Shown here piece after piece: positions 8,713 through 16,768 of a stretch of 64,000 nucleotides of DNA (its first letter is position 1; each line of letters starts with the position of its first letter). The notes under the pieces were generated by a model. The model was not told the DNA's origin, searched no databases, and was given only the letters and a program-made list of their open reading frames with translations. The stretch comes from an uncultured Alistipes sp. (lineage in GTDB: Bacteria; Bacteroidota; Bacteroidia; Bacteroidales; Rikenellaceae). A program made the position numbers and the translations under genes. The stretch is taken from assembly GCA_944321185.1 (NCBI GenBank), contig CALUKH010000006.1:19594-83593 (forward strand), given 5' to 3'.

Positions 8713-9318
8713 TTATTTCGACGCATGGTCCGGGGTGTTCGGGTCATCGGATTGCGGCCTGTGGGGTGTGGCGCTTTCGGGCATGGGGCCGGATGCGGGA
8801 TTCGTGGGCTCGTCGTTGCGGATTCCGGGTCTTCGGCGGCGCGTGAGCGAGAAGGCCTGGTGGTTGAAGACGAAGATCGGCAGGGTGGCGCCGGCGGCCA
8901 GCAGGGCGATGACGCTCAGCGACACGGTGGCATTCAGGAAGAAGAGCTGCATGTACTGCATGCCCTGACCGGGGTCGTTGAGCGACTGCAGGAACATGAT
9001 CAGCGAGAAGACGGTCTTGTAGGCGTAGATGCCGGGGACCATGGGCAGCAGGGCCGGGATGTAGAGGACCGTCATCGGGCAGCGGACACCGCGACCGAGC
9101 CAGAGGCTTCCGAATCCGATGACCATGGCGGCGCAGAGCGAGGCCGAGGCGATGTCTACGCCGGCGTAGTTCATCATCGAGAAGCGCAGGGCGTGGCCGA
9201 CGGCGGCCAGCAGGGCGATGCGCGGGAAGGCCCGCATCGGGGGGTCGGAGATGGCGCCGAATCCGATGGCGGCCACGGCTGCGAAGAGCCCGTCGAGAAG
9301 GATGTCCAGGGCGATCAT
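8713..9318 (-). CDS. Threonine/serine exporter ThrE family, C-terminal half (YjjB-like)
   Basis: This 201-residue membrane protein corresponds to the DUF3815 half of ThrE-type transporters (E. coli YjjB). The start at 9318 overlaps the upstream yjjP-like gene by 4 nt, which indicates translational coupling. About five membrane helices are visible, including the family segment MTVLYIPALLPMVPGIYAYK. It has an extra C-terminal tail of about 45 polar, Pro- and Arg-rich residues (from about TRRRRPGIRNDEP) not expected in YjjB. In E. coli YjjP and YjjB act together and have been linked to succinate export. ThrE of Corynebacterium exports Thr/Ser. The substrate here is open. Confidence 0.85.
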   Translation of the reverse strand: MIALDILLDGLFAAVAAIGFGAISDPPMRAFPRIALLAAVGHALRFSMMNYAGVDIASASLCAAMVIGFGSLWLGRGVRCPMTVLYIPALLPMVPGIYAYKTVFSLIMFLQSLNDPGQGMQYMQLFFLNATVSLSVIALLAAGATLPIFVFNHQAFSLTRRRRPGIRNDEPTNPASGPMPESATPHRPQSDDPNTPDHASK

Positions 9319-10082
9319 AGCAGCGAATCTTTGACCATGACGAGTGTGGCGGCCAGTCCGATGGCGATGCAGATGATCAGCAGCAGGGCATTGATCAGAC
9401 GGCTGCAGCCGATCAGGATATGGCCTTCGACGATATCGATGACGCCGTTGATGAGCGGCACGCCGGGGACCAGATAGAGGACGCTTGTGGCCAGTGCCGT
9501 TTCGGCCGTGCAGTCGAAGCGCAGGGCGGCCGAGGCGCACAGCGATGCCATGAAGGCCGAGATGATGAAGATCAGAAAGTGGTTGAGGCCGTGGGCCTGC
9601 ATGCGCTGTTTGGCGGCGTAGCCGACGAGCGTCGAGGTGAAGACGATGGCCATGGCGGTCCAGTCGCCGCCGAACAGCCGGCAGAACGAGGCGTTGGCCA
9701 GCCCGACGGTCAGCAGCACGAAGATTGGGTCGATCAGCGGTTTGGCGGTGAGTTCGTCGTAACGGCGGCGGATTTCGGCCAGCGGGAGGTGGTCGTCGAG
9801 GGCATCCCAGCTCAGGGCACTCAGGTCGGAGTTTCGTTCGAAACTGATCGGCAGCGACGGGATGCGCACCACGCGGGTAAGGGCTTCGCCCGAATCGTCG
9901 TCGCGGACGGTGAGGATCGTGCTGCGCTGGAAACTCGACAGCTGGACGTCGACCCCGAGCGATTGACCGATTCGCTGCGAGTTCCGGATGGCGCGTGAGG
10001 TATGGACGCCCGATCCGAGCAGATAGGTCGCATATTCGGCGATGAAGTCGAGGATTTCGGTCAGTTCGTGCCTGGTTTTCAT
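9315..10082 (-). CDS. Threonine/serine exporter ThrE family, N-terminal half (YjjP-like)
   Basis: This 255-residue protein matches the DUF1212 half of ThrE (E. coli YjjP). A soluble N-terminal region (LDFIAEYATYLLGSGVHTSR) precedes membrane helices containing the conserved YLVPGVPLINGVIDIVEGH motif. It is coupled to the yjjB-like gene by a 4-nt overlap, giving a split two-subunit carrier in the inner membrane. A TAAATTTG -7 box ends only 8 nt upstream of the ATG, so the mRNA should have almost no leader. Confidence 0.9.
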   Translation of the reverse strand: MKTRHELTEILDFIAEYATYLLGSGVHTSRAIRNSQRIGQSLGVDVQLSSFQRSTILTVRDDDSGEALTRVVRIPSLPISFERNSDLSALSWDALDDHLPLAEIRRRYDELTAKPLIDPIFVLLTVGLANASFCRLFGGDWTAMAIVFTSTLVGYAAKQRMQAHGLNHFLIFIISAFMASLCASAALRFDCTAETALATSVLYLVPGVPLINGVIDIVEGHILIGCSRLINALLLIICIAIGLAATLVMVKDSLL

Positions 10083-10090
10083 ACGTGGGG

Positions 10091-10098
10091 CAAATTTA
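10091..10098 (-). promoter_or_regulatory. -7 box (TAAATTTG) for the thrE-like operon, near-leaderless
   Basis: TAAATTTG on the minus strand ends 8 nt before the yjjP-like ATG at 10082, so transcription should begin within a few bases of the start codon. No good -33 box was seen. Confidence 0.6.
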
Positions 10099-10132
10099 AC
10101 GTTTTTCGCTCAAACCTATACCTTTGACAGCG

Positions 10133-10171
10133 AAAAAAATAGCGCCGTTCCACGCGAAGGGGGAACGGCGC
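10133..10171 (-). terminator. Intrinsic terminator for nrdDG
   Basis: On the minus strand a 10-bp stem (GCGCCGTTCC / GGAACGGCGC) with a 10-nt loop is followed by TATTTTTTT. It lies about 100 nt beyond the nrdG stop and faces the right way to end the nrdD-nrdG transcript. Confidence 0.85.
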
Positions 10172-10187
10172 AGTGCGGAACGTTCGG

Positions 10188-10266
10188 CGGGAGCCGGAAA
10201 GCGGGGTCGTATGGCAGACGACACGTCGGGGTTTTACTAATCTCTTGGCAGTCTTTCCGGCTCCCG
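10188..10266. repeat. 14-bp perfect inverted repeat with 51-nt centre, downstream of nrdG
   Basis: CGGGAGCCGGAAAG (10188-10201) is exactly complementary to 10253-10266. The pair lies between the nrdG stop and the terminator and could form a long hairpin in the nrdDG 3' UTR. The centre has no open frame of note. Confidence 0.7.
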
Positions 10267-10272
10267 GGAACT

Positions 10273-10743
10273 TCAGATGGCGCGTCGGCGGAAACGGGCG
10301 GTGATGTCGGTCATCCGTCCGTCGACGACGTGGTAGAGACGCTGGTTGGTCGAGGGTGACGTGAGCGGGCCGCAGGCTTCGATCCAGGGGCCGAGCTTGA
10401 TGTAGTCGAACGCCTCGGGGGATACCCCTTCGGGCAGCCGCTCCCGCCCCGAGTACCATCCCGCGCGCAGCCGGGGCCACGTGCGGTGCACCCAACGGGC
10501 CAGCCGTTCCACCTCCTCCGGTGCGGCGTCGCCGCCCATGAAGCAGACACAGGTGACCGTGCGGCCGTAGCGGTCGAGCAGGGCGGCGAGCTCCCGTTCG
10601 TCGAGCTTTCGTCCCGCATCGCGCTGCAGGTGGGGGCTGTGACACCCCGGGCAGCGGTTCGGACAGCCCGTGAGGTTGATGGCCAGGGTCGTCTCGTCGG
10701 GGATCTCGGCGAAGACGATGTCGAAGTTATGATAGCGCAGCAT
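10273..10743 (-). CDS. nrdG: Anaerobic ribonucleotide reductase activating protein NrdG
   Basis: This 156-residue radical-SAM enzyme installs the glycyl radical on NrdD. The cluster-binding motif is C27-x3-C31-x2-C34 (GCPNRCPGC), near the N-terminus as in the family, with the glycine-rich FMGGDA motif later. Length fits NrdG (about 154-170). Its start overlaps the 3' end of nrdD by 17 nt, so the two are translated together. The transcript is controlled by an upstream cobalamin riboswitch. Confidence 0.95.
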   Translation of the reverse strand: MLRYHNFDIVFAEIPDETTLAINLTGCPNRCPGCHSPHLQRDAGRKLDERELAALLDRYGRTVTCVCFMGGDAAPEEVERLARWVHRTWPRLRAGWYSGRERLPEGVSPEAFDYIKLGPWIEACGPLTSPSTNQRLYHVVDGRMTDITARFRRRAI

Positions 10744-12841
10744 CGGACTGGGGTTTGTGGGCGTAAAAGCGGCGCGAGGCCTCCTGCTGACGCGCCGCCG
10801 AGAAGTTCGAGACGCGTTTCATGTAGCCGATCACGCGCGTGAGGTAGTCCAGATCGGTCGAGTGGCACTCGGGACATTCGTGCAGATAGCGCTTGTCGAT
10901 GTGCCCGCAGTGGTTGCAGACCGTGTTCGGGATGTTGAACGTGAAGTAGTTGCACCCCTCCTGGGCCGCCACGCGCAGCAGCTGCCGGTACTGCTCCTTC
11001 GAGAGATGCTCCTCGAGATTCATGTGCAGGGCCGAACCGCCGGTCAGGTGTTCGATGTATCGGCGGCCGTGGAGGCGGAACTTGTCGACGATGTTCAGCG
11101 AGGGATCCTCGACGGCGTAGAAGTAGGAGTTGTAACAGTCGCGCGGCACGGCGTAACCGTCCTCGCGGTCCCACTTGGCGTGTTTCACGCCGACGTTCTC
11201 CGCCGGGATCATCTCGCAGTTGAACATCAGCTCCTTCGAGCGGTATTTGCGGTTGTAGCGTTCGATGAGCCCCAGCACCTCCTCGACGAAGGCGGCATAG
11301 CGGTCGTTGTCGTCGATCGGGATGCCGAGGAATTCGGCCGCCTCGACCAGTCCGTTGATGCCGATGGTCAGATACTGCCGCGAGAGGTTGATGTATCCGG
11401 CGTCGAACAGCGGCAGCATCCCTTTGGCCTGCAGCTCCTTGAGGTTTTCGTTGTAGGCCGTCTGGACCTTGTGGGTGAGGTCGACGACCTCTTCGAGCAG
11501 CGTGAGGTAGTGCATGCCGTTGCGGGCGGCATGCTGGATGCAGCGGTTGAGGTTGATCGTCAGCACGCTCTTCGAACCGGTCGAGACGCCGCCGGCCCCG
11601 AGCGTATAGCTGAATCCGTTGTCCTGGATCTCGTTGCGCAGGCGGCAGCACGACGAGAGCGAATCGGCGTTGTCGCTCAGGTAGGTGAAGAACGAGTGGC
11701 CCTCGGCATACATTTGTGCGGTGAAGTCGCCCCATTCGGGGTCCATCACGTCGCCCTCTTTCGAGAGCAGGGCCATCGTCTCGACAGGGAAGGTCAGCAC
11801 GGTGCGCGTGCGTTCGCGGTTGAACCACCGCATGAAGCGTTTCTGCAGCCAGGAGAGCGATTCCCAGTGGGGGGCGGATCCGTCCGGGAAGCGGAACTCG
11901 CCGAACAGCGACTCGAAGTAGTAGCGGTCGTAGTAGGCGATGTTCCAGAAGACGGCCTGGAAGTTGCGCGCCCCGGTGGGCTGGTTGATCGAGTAGACGA
12001 TCTGTTCGAAGCAGTCGGTGATGACCTTGTCCAGCGTGCGCTGCTTGCGCGAGAGGTCGACCACGCGGTCGGCATGCAGGTAGTAGTCCTCGCCGTACTC
12101 CTGTTCGATGAAGTAGTTCATGTACATGAGGAATTCGGGCGTGGCGCAGGCTCCCGACAGCATCGACGAGACGATGAAGACCATGTTGACAAATCCGCCG
12201 CAGAACGACTTGAGGTTGGTCGGGCGCGTCGAGTTTCCGCCGATGGAGATCGTCCCGCCGAGCAGCCACGGATACATCGTGATCGAGGCGCAGTAGTTGG
12301 CCATCGACGTCTCGTCGTTCTTGTAGATGAAGTGGTTGTTGAGCAGGTGGAGGTACTTGTCCGCGAGTTCGCGGCCGTACATTTCGCGGATGCGGTCGGT
12401 GAGCAGGCGGCGGTTCAGGCGGATGAAGTTCTGCTTGGGCAGTTCGCCGATCAGTGTGGCGATGTTCTTGTTTTCGACGTTGGCGTTGGCGTCGTATTTC
12501 GACCCCGTGGCGGGGTTCGAGGCGGCGCAGTAGTCGGTCAGGAAGCGGAGTTTTTCGCGTTCCTCGCGATCTTCGGTGTGGCGCTGGCGGTAGAGCATGT
12601 AGCTTTTGGCCACGGCGAAGTAGCGTTCGGCCATCAGGGCCACCTCGACCTGGTTCTGAATCTCCTCGACCGACATGCCGTCGGCGACATGCACGCGGCT
12701 GAGGATCGAGGTGAGGTCGTCGTCGGTGGCGTATCCGCCCACCGCGAGGAAGGCCTTGCTGACGGCGCGTTTGATCTTTTCGACGGAGAAGGCCTCGCGT
12801 TTTCCGTCGCGCTTGACGATGTAGAGTTCCGAAATACCCAT
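10727..12841 (-). CDS. nrdD: Anaerobic (class III) ribonucleoside-triphosphate reductase NrdD
   Basis: This 704-residue cytoplasmic enzyme reduces NTPs to dNTPs without oxygen or B12. The start at 12841 gives an ATP-cone domain (MGISELYIVKRDGKREAF) at the N-terminus. The C-terminus has the zinc site C642-x2-C645 and C656-x2-C659 and then the glycyl-radical segment RVIGY, with probable radical Gly672. It is followed directly by nrdG. A 5' leader of roughly 360 nt carries a cobalamin riboswitch, so this B12-independent enzyme should be repressed when B12 is plentiful. Confidence 0.97.
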   Translation of the reverse strand: MGISELYIVKRDGKREAFSVEKIKRAVSKAFLAVGGYATDDDLTSILSRVHVADGMSVEEIQNQVEVALMAERYFAVAKSYMLYRQRHTEDREEREKLRFLTDYCAASNPATGSKYDANANVENKNIATLIGELPKQNFIRLNRRLLTDRIREMYGRELADKYLHLLNNHFIYKNDETSMANYCASITMYPWLLGGTISIGGNSTRPTNLKSFCGGFVNMVFIVSSMLSGACATPEFLMYMNYFIEQEYGEDYYLHADRVVDLSRKQRTLDKVITDCFEQIVYSINQPTGARNFQAVFWNIAYYDRYYFESLFGEFRFPDGSAPHWESLSWLQKRFMRWFNRERTRTVLTFPVETMALLSKEGDVMDPEWGDFTAQMYAEGHSFFTYLSDNADSLSSCCRLRNEIQDNGFSYTLGAGGVSTGSKSVLTINLNRCIQHAARNGMHYLTLLEEVVDLTHKVQTAYNENLKELQAKGMLPLFDAGYINLSRQYLTIGINGLVEAAEFLGIPIDDNDRYAAFVEEVLGLIERYNRKYRSKELMFNCEMIPAENVGVKHAKWDREDGYAVPRDCYNSYFYAVEDPSLNIVDKFRLHGRRYIEHLTGGSALHMNLEEHLSKEQYRQLLRVAAQEGCNYFTFNIPNTVCNHCGHIDKRYLHECPECHSTDLDYLTRVIGYMKRVSNFSAARQQEASRRFYAHKPQSDAALS

Positions 12842-12980
12842 AATGGTCCCGTAGTTAAAAGGTTGTCCTCCCGGTTGCGGACGGTGTCGGCGGCCCGGCG
12901 CAGGCTTCAGCCGCAGAGGCCGAAGACCATACGCGGCGGCACGGTCATCGGCCCCGGAGTCGTATGTACGTGTAACGTGT

Positions 12981-13010
12981 AAAAAACAGTTGTGCGGCGT
13001 CACCCCACGT
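12981..13010 (-). terminator. Possible expression-platform terminator of the nrdDG riboswitch
   Basis: Downstream of the aptamer on the minus strand, a short imperfect GC-rich hairpin (GTGGGGTG...CGCCGCAC) is followed within a few bases by TTTTTT. It could be the B12-stabilised terminator, but the stem is weak. Confidence 0.4.
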
Positions 13011-13036
13011 CCCGAGGGTTTCGTCCTGTCCGGCAA

Positions 13037-13200
13037 GGCAGGTCTTCTGACTCGCTCCCGCCGCACGCCTTCCCGTTCCAGCCGGAACAGTGGCAAAGAG
13101 TGTGCAGCCTTTTGCGGAGCTTACAGCTACGGGCATAGTCCCTGATTCACACAGGAGTTCCCTTTTGATCCCGGGCCGGCAGCCGCCGGCTGGGAACCTT
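13037..13200 (-). ncRNA. Cobalamin (AdoCbl) riboswitch upstream of nrdD
   Basis: Read on the minus strand, the element starts AAGGTTCCC and contains AAAAGGGAACTCC, CTGTAAGCTCC, the core GCCACTG, GGGAAGGCG and the end GAGTCAGAAGACCTGCC. These are the conserved blocks of the cobalamin riboswitch in their usual order and spacing. It lies between the nrdD promoter and the nrdD start, leaving about 195 nt for an expression platform. Bound cobalamin is expected to turn the gene off. Confidence 0.95.
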
Positions 13201-13209
13201 GCTCGGGAA

Positions 13210-13239
13210 CAAAGATAGGAAGAGTTTCGGGACGGACAA
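13210..13239 (-). promoter_or_regulatory. nrdD: Promoter for the riboswitch-nrdDG transcript
   Basis: On the minus strand TTG (13237-13239), 19 nt, then TATCTTTG (13210-13217) match the Bacteroidota -33/-7 pattern. The predicted start site is a few bases before the riboswitch. Confidence 0.8.
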
Positions 13240-13302
13240 GCCCCCGGGCCGAAATTTTAATGAACAAAATATGAACATTGCCGCAATCCGAAGAAAATTT
13301 CC

Positions 13303-13310
13303 TACCTTTG
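13303..13310 (+). promoter_or_regulatory. -7 box (TACCTTTG) for the GT39-like gene, near-leaderless
   Basis: TACCTTTG ends 7 nt before the ATG at 13318. A TTG lies 22 nt upstream of the box. The mRNA should start almost at the start codon. Confidence 0.65.
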
Positions 13311-13317
13311 CCGCGGT

Positions 13318-15030
13318 ATGAAAGCATCGCTCAAAACGAGATACGCCGCGTGGGGACCCGACATGCTGGTCCTCTTCTGGCTCGGAATCTGGTGGCTTTG
13401 CAACGTCGTGCAGGCGGGGTTCACCCAGCTGGCCAACGACGAAGCCTACTATCACATGTTTGCCGAACACCTCGCCTGGGGCTATTTCGACCATCCGCCC
13501 GTGACGGCGCTGCTGGTCTGGCTGGGCGAACACCTCTTCGGCGGCGAACTGGGCGTACGCTTCTTCTTCACGCTGCTGCAACCGCTCTACCTGTGGGTGC
13601 TGTGGCGGCTGATCCGCCCCGTCGGGGCCACGCGCCGCGATGCCACGCTCTACGGTACGATCACCGGTGCGATGCTCATGCTGCAGCTCTACGGCTTCAT
13701 CGCCGTGCCCGACGGACCGCTGCTCTTCTCTTCGGCACTCTTCCTGTGGGCCTACCGCCGCTTCACCGAGGAGCGGCGCGGCGCCTGGTTCTGGATGGGC
13801 TGCGCCATGGCCCTGATGGCCTACAGCAAGTACCACGGCGCCCTGGTGGTGATCTTCGCGCTGGCTGTGACGCCCCGCCGCTTCTACCTGCGTCCGGGGC
13901 TCTACCTGAGCGGGGTGGTGGCACTGCTGCTGCTCGTTCCGCATCTGCTCTGGCAGTATCACCACGATTGGGCTTCGTTCGCCTATCACCTTTCGGGGCG
14001 CAATGCCATGTTCCGCGTGAGCTACGTCACGGACTTCCTGGCCAACATGCTCGTGGTCTTCAACCCCTTCTTCGTACCGCTGTGGGTCCAGGCCTGGCGC
14101 AAGACTTCGTGCCGAACCCCCTTCGAACGGCTTCTGAGGCTGTTGCCCGTGGGCTTCATCGGCTTCTTCCTGCTTTCGTCGCTGCGCGGATATGTGCAGC
14201 CGCAGTGGGTCATCGTCTCGACGTTCGGACTGGTGTGGCTGCTGTTCGACTACGCGCGGCGTCATGCGCGTACGCGCCGCTATGTCATGCGGGCCGGCCT
14301 GACGACCATCGCCCTGGTTGCCGTGGTGCGTCTGGTGATGATCTTCAACCCCACGGGCATCCGCTTCGAGGTGTTCTACAATCCGGAGAGCTACGGCGCC
14401 ATTGCCGAGGAGGCCGACGGTCGCCCGGTGGTCTTCTTCCACGGTTACGCCACGGCGGCCAAATACGCCTTCTATACCGGCGGCGAAGCCTATTGCCAGC
14501 CCAATATCCGCTATCGGACCCACCAGTGGCAGTTCCGCGACGACGACCGCCGCTTCACGGGACGCGAGGTTCTCGTCGAGTGCCCGCCGCAGGCCGACAC
14601 GCTTCCGGGCGTACGGACCATCCGCCTGGCCAACGGACAGACCTTCACGTGGTTTGTCGATCCGTCGTTCCATCCGCTCCGCGAGGTCAACATCTCGTTC
14701 GAGGGGCTTCCGGCACGGGTCAGACCGGGCGAGGAGCTGCTCCTGACGTTACGCGTGGAGAATCCCTATCCCTACGAAATCCGGGTCGGCGAGGGGGACG
14801 ATGCGCAGTTGCACATCCTCTGGAAACACGGCCGCTTCCGGGTCGATGAGTTCCCGACCGGAGCCTGCTTCACGCTGCCGGCCGGGGCGACCGTGCCGTT
14901 GACGCTTCGCTTCCGCGTTCCGGAACAGCTCTCCGGCGAGAGCTTCGACGTCGGTTTCGCCCTGTGCCGGACGGGGTACACCAACTGGTTCAACGGAAAA
15001 CCCCGCTCGACGGAGGTCGATGCCAAATGA
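13318..15030 (+). CDS. GT39/PMT-like membrane glycosyltransferase (ArnT-like)
   Basis: This 570-residue integral membrane enzyme probably transfers a sugar from a polyprenyl-phosphate donor on the outer face of the inner membrane. The first loop has the family acidic motif NDEAYY (D41-E42) followed by FDHPP, typical of PMT_2/ArnT-like GT-C enzymes. Roughly ten or more membrane helices follow. The C-terminal 120 residues look like a soluble beta-sandwich (LLLTLRVENPYPYEIRVGEG), probably periplasmic. It overlaps or abuts a gtrA gene. A polyprenol-phosphate hexose synthase lies convergent nearby and could make its donor. Confidence 0.85.
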   Translation: MKASLKTRYAAWGPDMLVLFWLGIWWLCNVVQAGFTQLANDEAYYHMFAEHLAWGYFDHPPVTALLVWLGEHLFGGELGVRFFFTLLQPLYLWVLWRLIRPVGATRRDATLYGTITGAMLMLQLYGFIAVPDGPLLFSSALFLWAYRRFTEERRGAWFWMGCAMALMAYSKYHGALVVIFALAVTPRRFYLRPGLYLSGVVALLLLVPHLLWQYHHDWASFAYHLSGRNAMFRVSYVTDFLANMLVVFNPFFVPLWVQAWRKTSCRTPFERLLRLLPVGFIGFFLLSSLRGYVQPQWVIVSTFGLVWLLFDYARRHARTRRYVMRAGLTTIALVAVVRLVMIFNPTGIRFEVFYNPESYGAIAEEADGRPVVFFHGYATAAKYAFYTGGEAYCQPNIRYRTHQWQFRDDDRRFTGREVLVECPPQADTLPGVRTIRLANGQTFTWFVDPSFHPLREVNISFEGLPARVRPGEELLLTLRVENPYPYEIRVGEGDDAQLHILWKHGRFRVDEFPTGACFTLPAGATVPLTLRFRVPEQLSGESFDVGFALCRTGYTNWFNGKPRSTEVDAK

Positions 15031-15040
15031 ACGAACAACG

Positions 15041-15409
15041 ATGATTGAGCAGTTTTTGAAATTTTGTGTGGTGGGCGGTTCGGGTGTATTCGTCGATTTC
15101 GGCATCACCTACGCCTGCAAGGAGTGGCTGCGGCTGAACAAGTACGTGGCCAATTCGCTGGGGTTCCTCTGCGCCGCAACGACGAACTACATCCTCAACC
15201 GCGTGTGGACCTTTCACAACGAAAATCCCGACATTGCGGGTCAGTATCTGCGTTTCCTGGGGATTTCGCTGGTCGGACTGGCGATCAACAACGCCACGAT
15301 CTATCTGCTGCACGGGCGCTTCCGGCTGAATTTCTACCTGGCCAAGCTCTTCGCCATCGGTGTGGTGACCTTCTGGAACTTCTTCATGAACTACTTCTTC
15401 ACGTTCTGA
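15041..15409 (+). CDS. GtrA family membrane protein (possible lipid-linked sugar flippase)
   Basis: This 122-residue protein has four membrane helices in the GtrA pattern: FLKFCVVGGSGVFVDFG at the start, NYILNRVWTFHN in the middle, and FWNFFMNYFFTF at the end. GtrA-type proteins are thought to flip polyprenyl-phosphate-linked sugars. I chose the ATG at 15041. An in-frame ATG at 15020 would add seven residues and overlap the preceding gene. It follows the GT39-like gene closely, so a shared transcript is likely. Confidence 0.9.
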   Translation: MIEQFLKFCVVGGSGVFVDFGITYACKEWLRLNKYVANSLGFLCAATTNYILNRVWTFHNENPDIAGQYLRFLGISLVGLAINNATIYLLHGRFRLNFYLAKLFAIGVVTFWNFFMNYFFTF

Positions 15410-15466
15410 CGGCCGACGATCGGGAAACACCCTCTTCCGCCGATTCTGACCCCTCCCTGTACCCTG

Positions 15467-15495
15467 AAAAGGCCCCGGAATTTCCGGGGCCTTTT
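15467..15495. terminator. Bidirectional intrinsic terminator
   Basis: AAAAGGCCCCGGAA is followed directly by its complement ending CCTTTT, giving a GC-rich stem flanked by A and T runs on both sides. It lies between the convergent gtrA and GT87-like genes and can serve both strands. Confidence 0.9.
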
Positions 15496-15523
15496 CAATC
15501 GTGTGTCGGGAGATTCGGAACCT

Positions 15524-16750
15524 CTATCGAAGACCGATGAGCCGGCACTCCTTCGAGAGCGACTCGGGCGTTCGGATGAAGGCCGTCCAGCAGATCCGCA
15601 GCCAGAGGTAGAGCAGCAGCCAGAGGTTGAGCTGCCATCCGTAGAAGAACTCCATGACGGGCATCGGGCAGATCACGTCGACGGGCATGACCACCACCAC
15701 GATGAACGTGGCCCAGTAGACGATGCGGTCAAGCGTGTTGAGTGCTCGGCCGTGCTTCATGCTCCAGTACCAGAACTGGTAGGCGATCAGCGTAATGACA
15801 TAGGTGTGTCCCTCGCTCGAGTTGCTGAAGAGGATGACGTAGCCCATCAGCACGGCCAGCGCGGCCAGCCGGAAGAAGGGCTGTCCCCACTTGCGGCGGT
15901 TGGCCACCAGCCCGACGGCCAGTGCGGCCAGTACGCCGATCTGAATGGCCATCTGGTAGCGCAGCAGCCCGAACGGCCGCAGATAGAAGATGTTCATCCA
16001 CGTGCGGGTGTCCTTGTGCTCGGTCAGCGCGGCGACCCACTTGCCGTAGTAGGCGGGCAGTTCGGCGAAGGGCATGTTGACGGCCGGGGCCACGAGCAGC
16101 ACCGCGCCGATGGCGACGGCATAGCCGACGTTTCGCCAGAAGTGGGGATAGCAGAGCAGCAGTCCGAGCTGGAAGATGCCGTAGACCTTCGTGAACCCGG
16201 AGATCATCATCAACAGCACGGCCCAGAAGGCCTTGTCGCGTTCGAGCAGCGAGTAGGCGAAGAGGAACATGTAACCCACGGCGACGTTGTACTGAAACGA
16301 GAGCTGCGTGCAGGCCAGGATCAGGAACGTGTAGAGAAACGACTTGCACTTTTCGTCGCGCGTGAAGCGGCCCGGGAGGGTGAAGATCGCCACGAACCAC
16401 ATCGTGAAGTTGAAGAGGTTCCAGACGAAGGGTCCGAGCCATGCGGGCAGGTAGGCGAACGGTGCGAAGAGGATGTTGAACAGCGGTCCGTAGAGGAAGT
16501 AGTCGAGCTGGGGCATGGCCTGCGACCAGCTCTCGCCGTAGGGGGCGATGTGCTGCCAGAAGAGCTTCGTCGATTCGGCGAAGATCATGAAGTTGCGCTG
16601 CCGGTCGCGGGCCACCTCCGAGAAGGTGAGGGCTACGACGAGCAGCATGCCGAGGATGTAGAGGTTCCGCGGGTTGAGGAAGAAGTCGCCGATGCGTCTC
16701 CAGAGGGATCGTTCGACGCCCGGTTGGGGCTTGACGACGGGTTGAACCAT
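15524..16750 (-). CDS. GT87-like (DUF2029) polytopic glycosyltransferase
   Basis: This 408-residue membrane protein has about ten hydrophobic helices and the DUF2029/GT87 layout, including a conserved loop near the N-terminus (PYGESWSQAMPQLDYFLYGPLF). GT87 enzymes are polyprenol-phosphate-mannose-dependent transferases acting on the periplasmic side. It follows a polyprenol-monophosphomannose-type synthase by 18 nt on the same strand, which supports use of that product. The acceptor is unknown. Confidence 0.82.
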   Translation of the reverse strand: MVQPVVKPQPGVERSLWRRIGDFFLNPRNLYILGMLLVVALTFSEVARDRQRNFMIFAESTKLFWQHIAPYGESWSQAMPQLDYFLYGPLFNILFAPFAYLPAWLGPFVWNLFNFTMWFVAIFTLPGRFTRDEKCKSFLYTFLILACTQLSFQYNVAVGYMFLFAYSLLERDKAFWAVLLMMISGFTKVYGIFQLGLLLCYPHFWRNVGYAVAIGAVLLVAPAVNMPFAELPAYYGKWVAALTEHKDTRTWMNIFYLRPFGLLRYQMAIQIGVLAALAVGLVANRRKWGQPFFRLAALAVLMGYVILFSNSSEGHTYVITLIAYQFWYWSMKHGRALNTLDRIVYWATFIVVVVMPVDVICPMPVMEFFYGWQLNLWLLLYLWLRICWTAFIRTPESLSKECRLIGLR

Positions 16751-16768
16751 GTGCGTGGGGCGATCGGC

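Noticed and set aside
13318-15030. Regulation of the GT39-like gene by the nearby cobalamin riboswitch
   Set aside because: The riboswitch motifs are on the minus strand and belong to the divergent nrdD transcript. The GT39-like gene has its own promoter and no aptamer.
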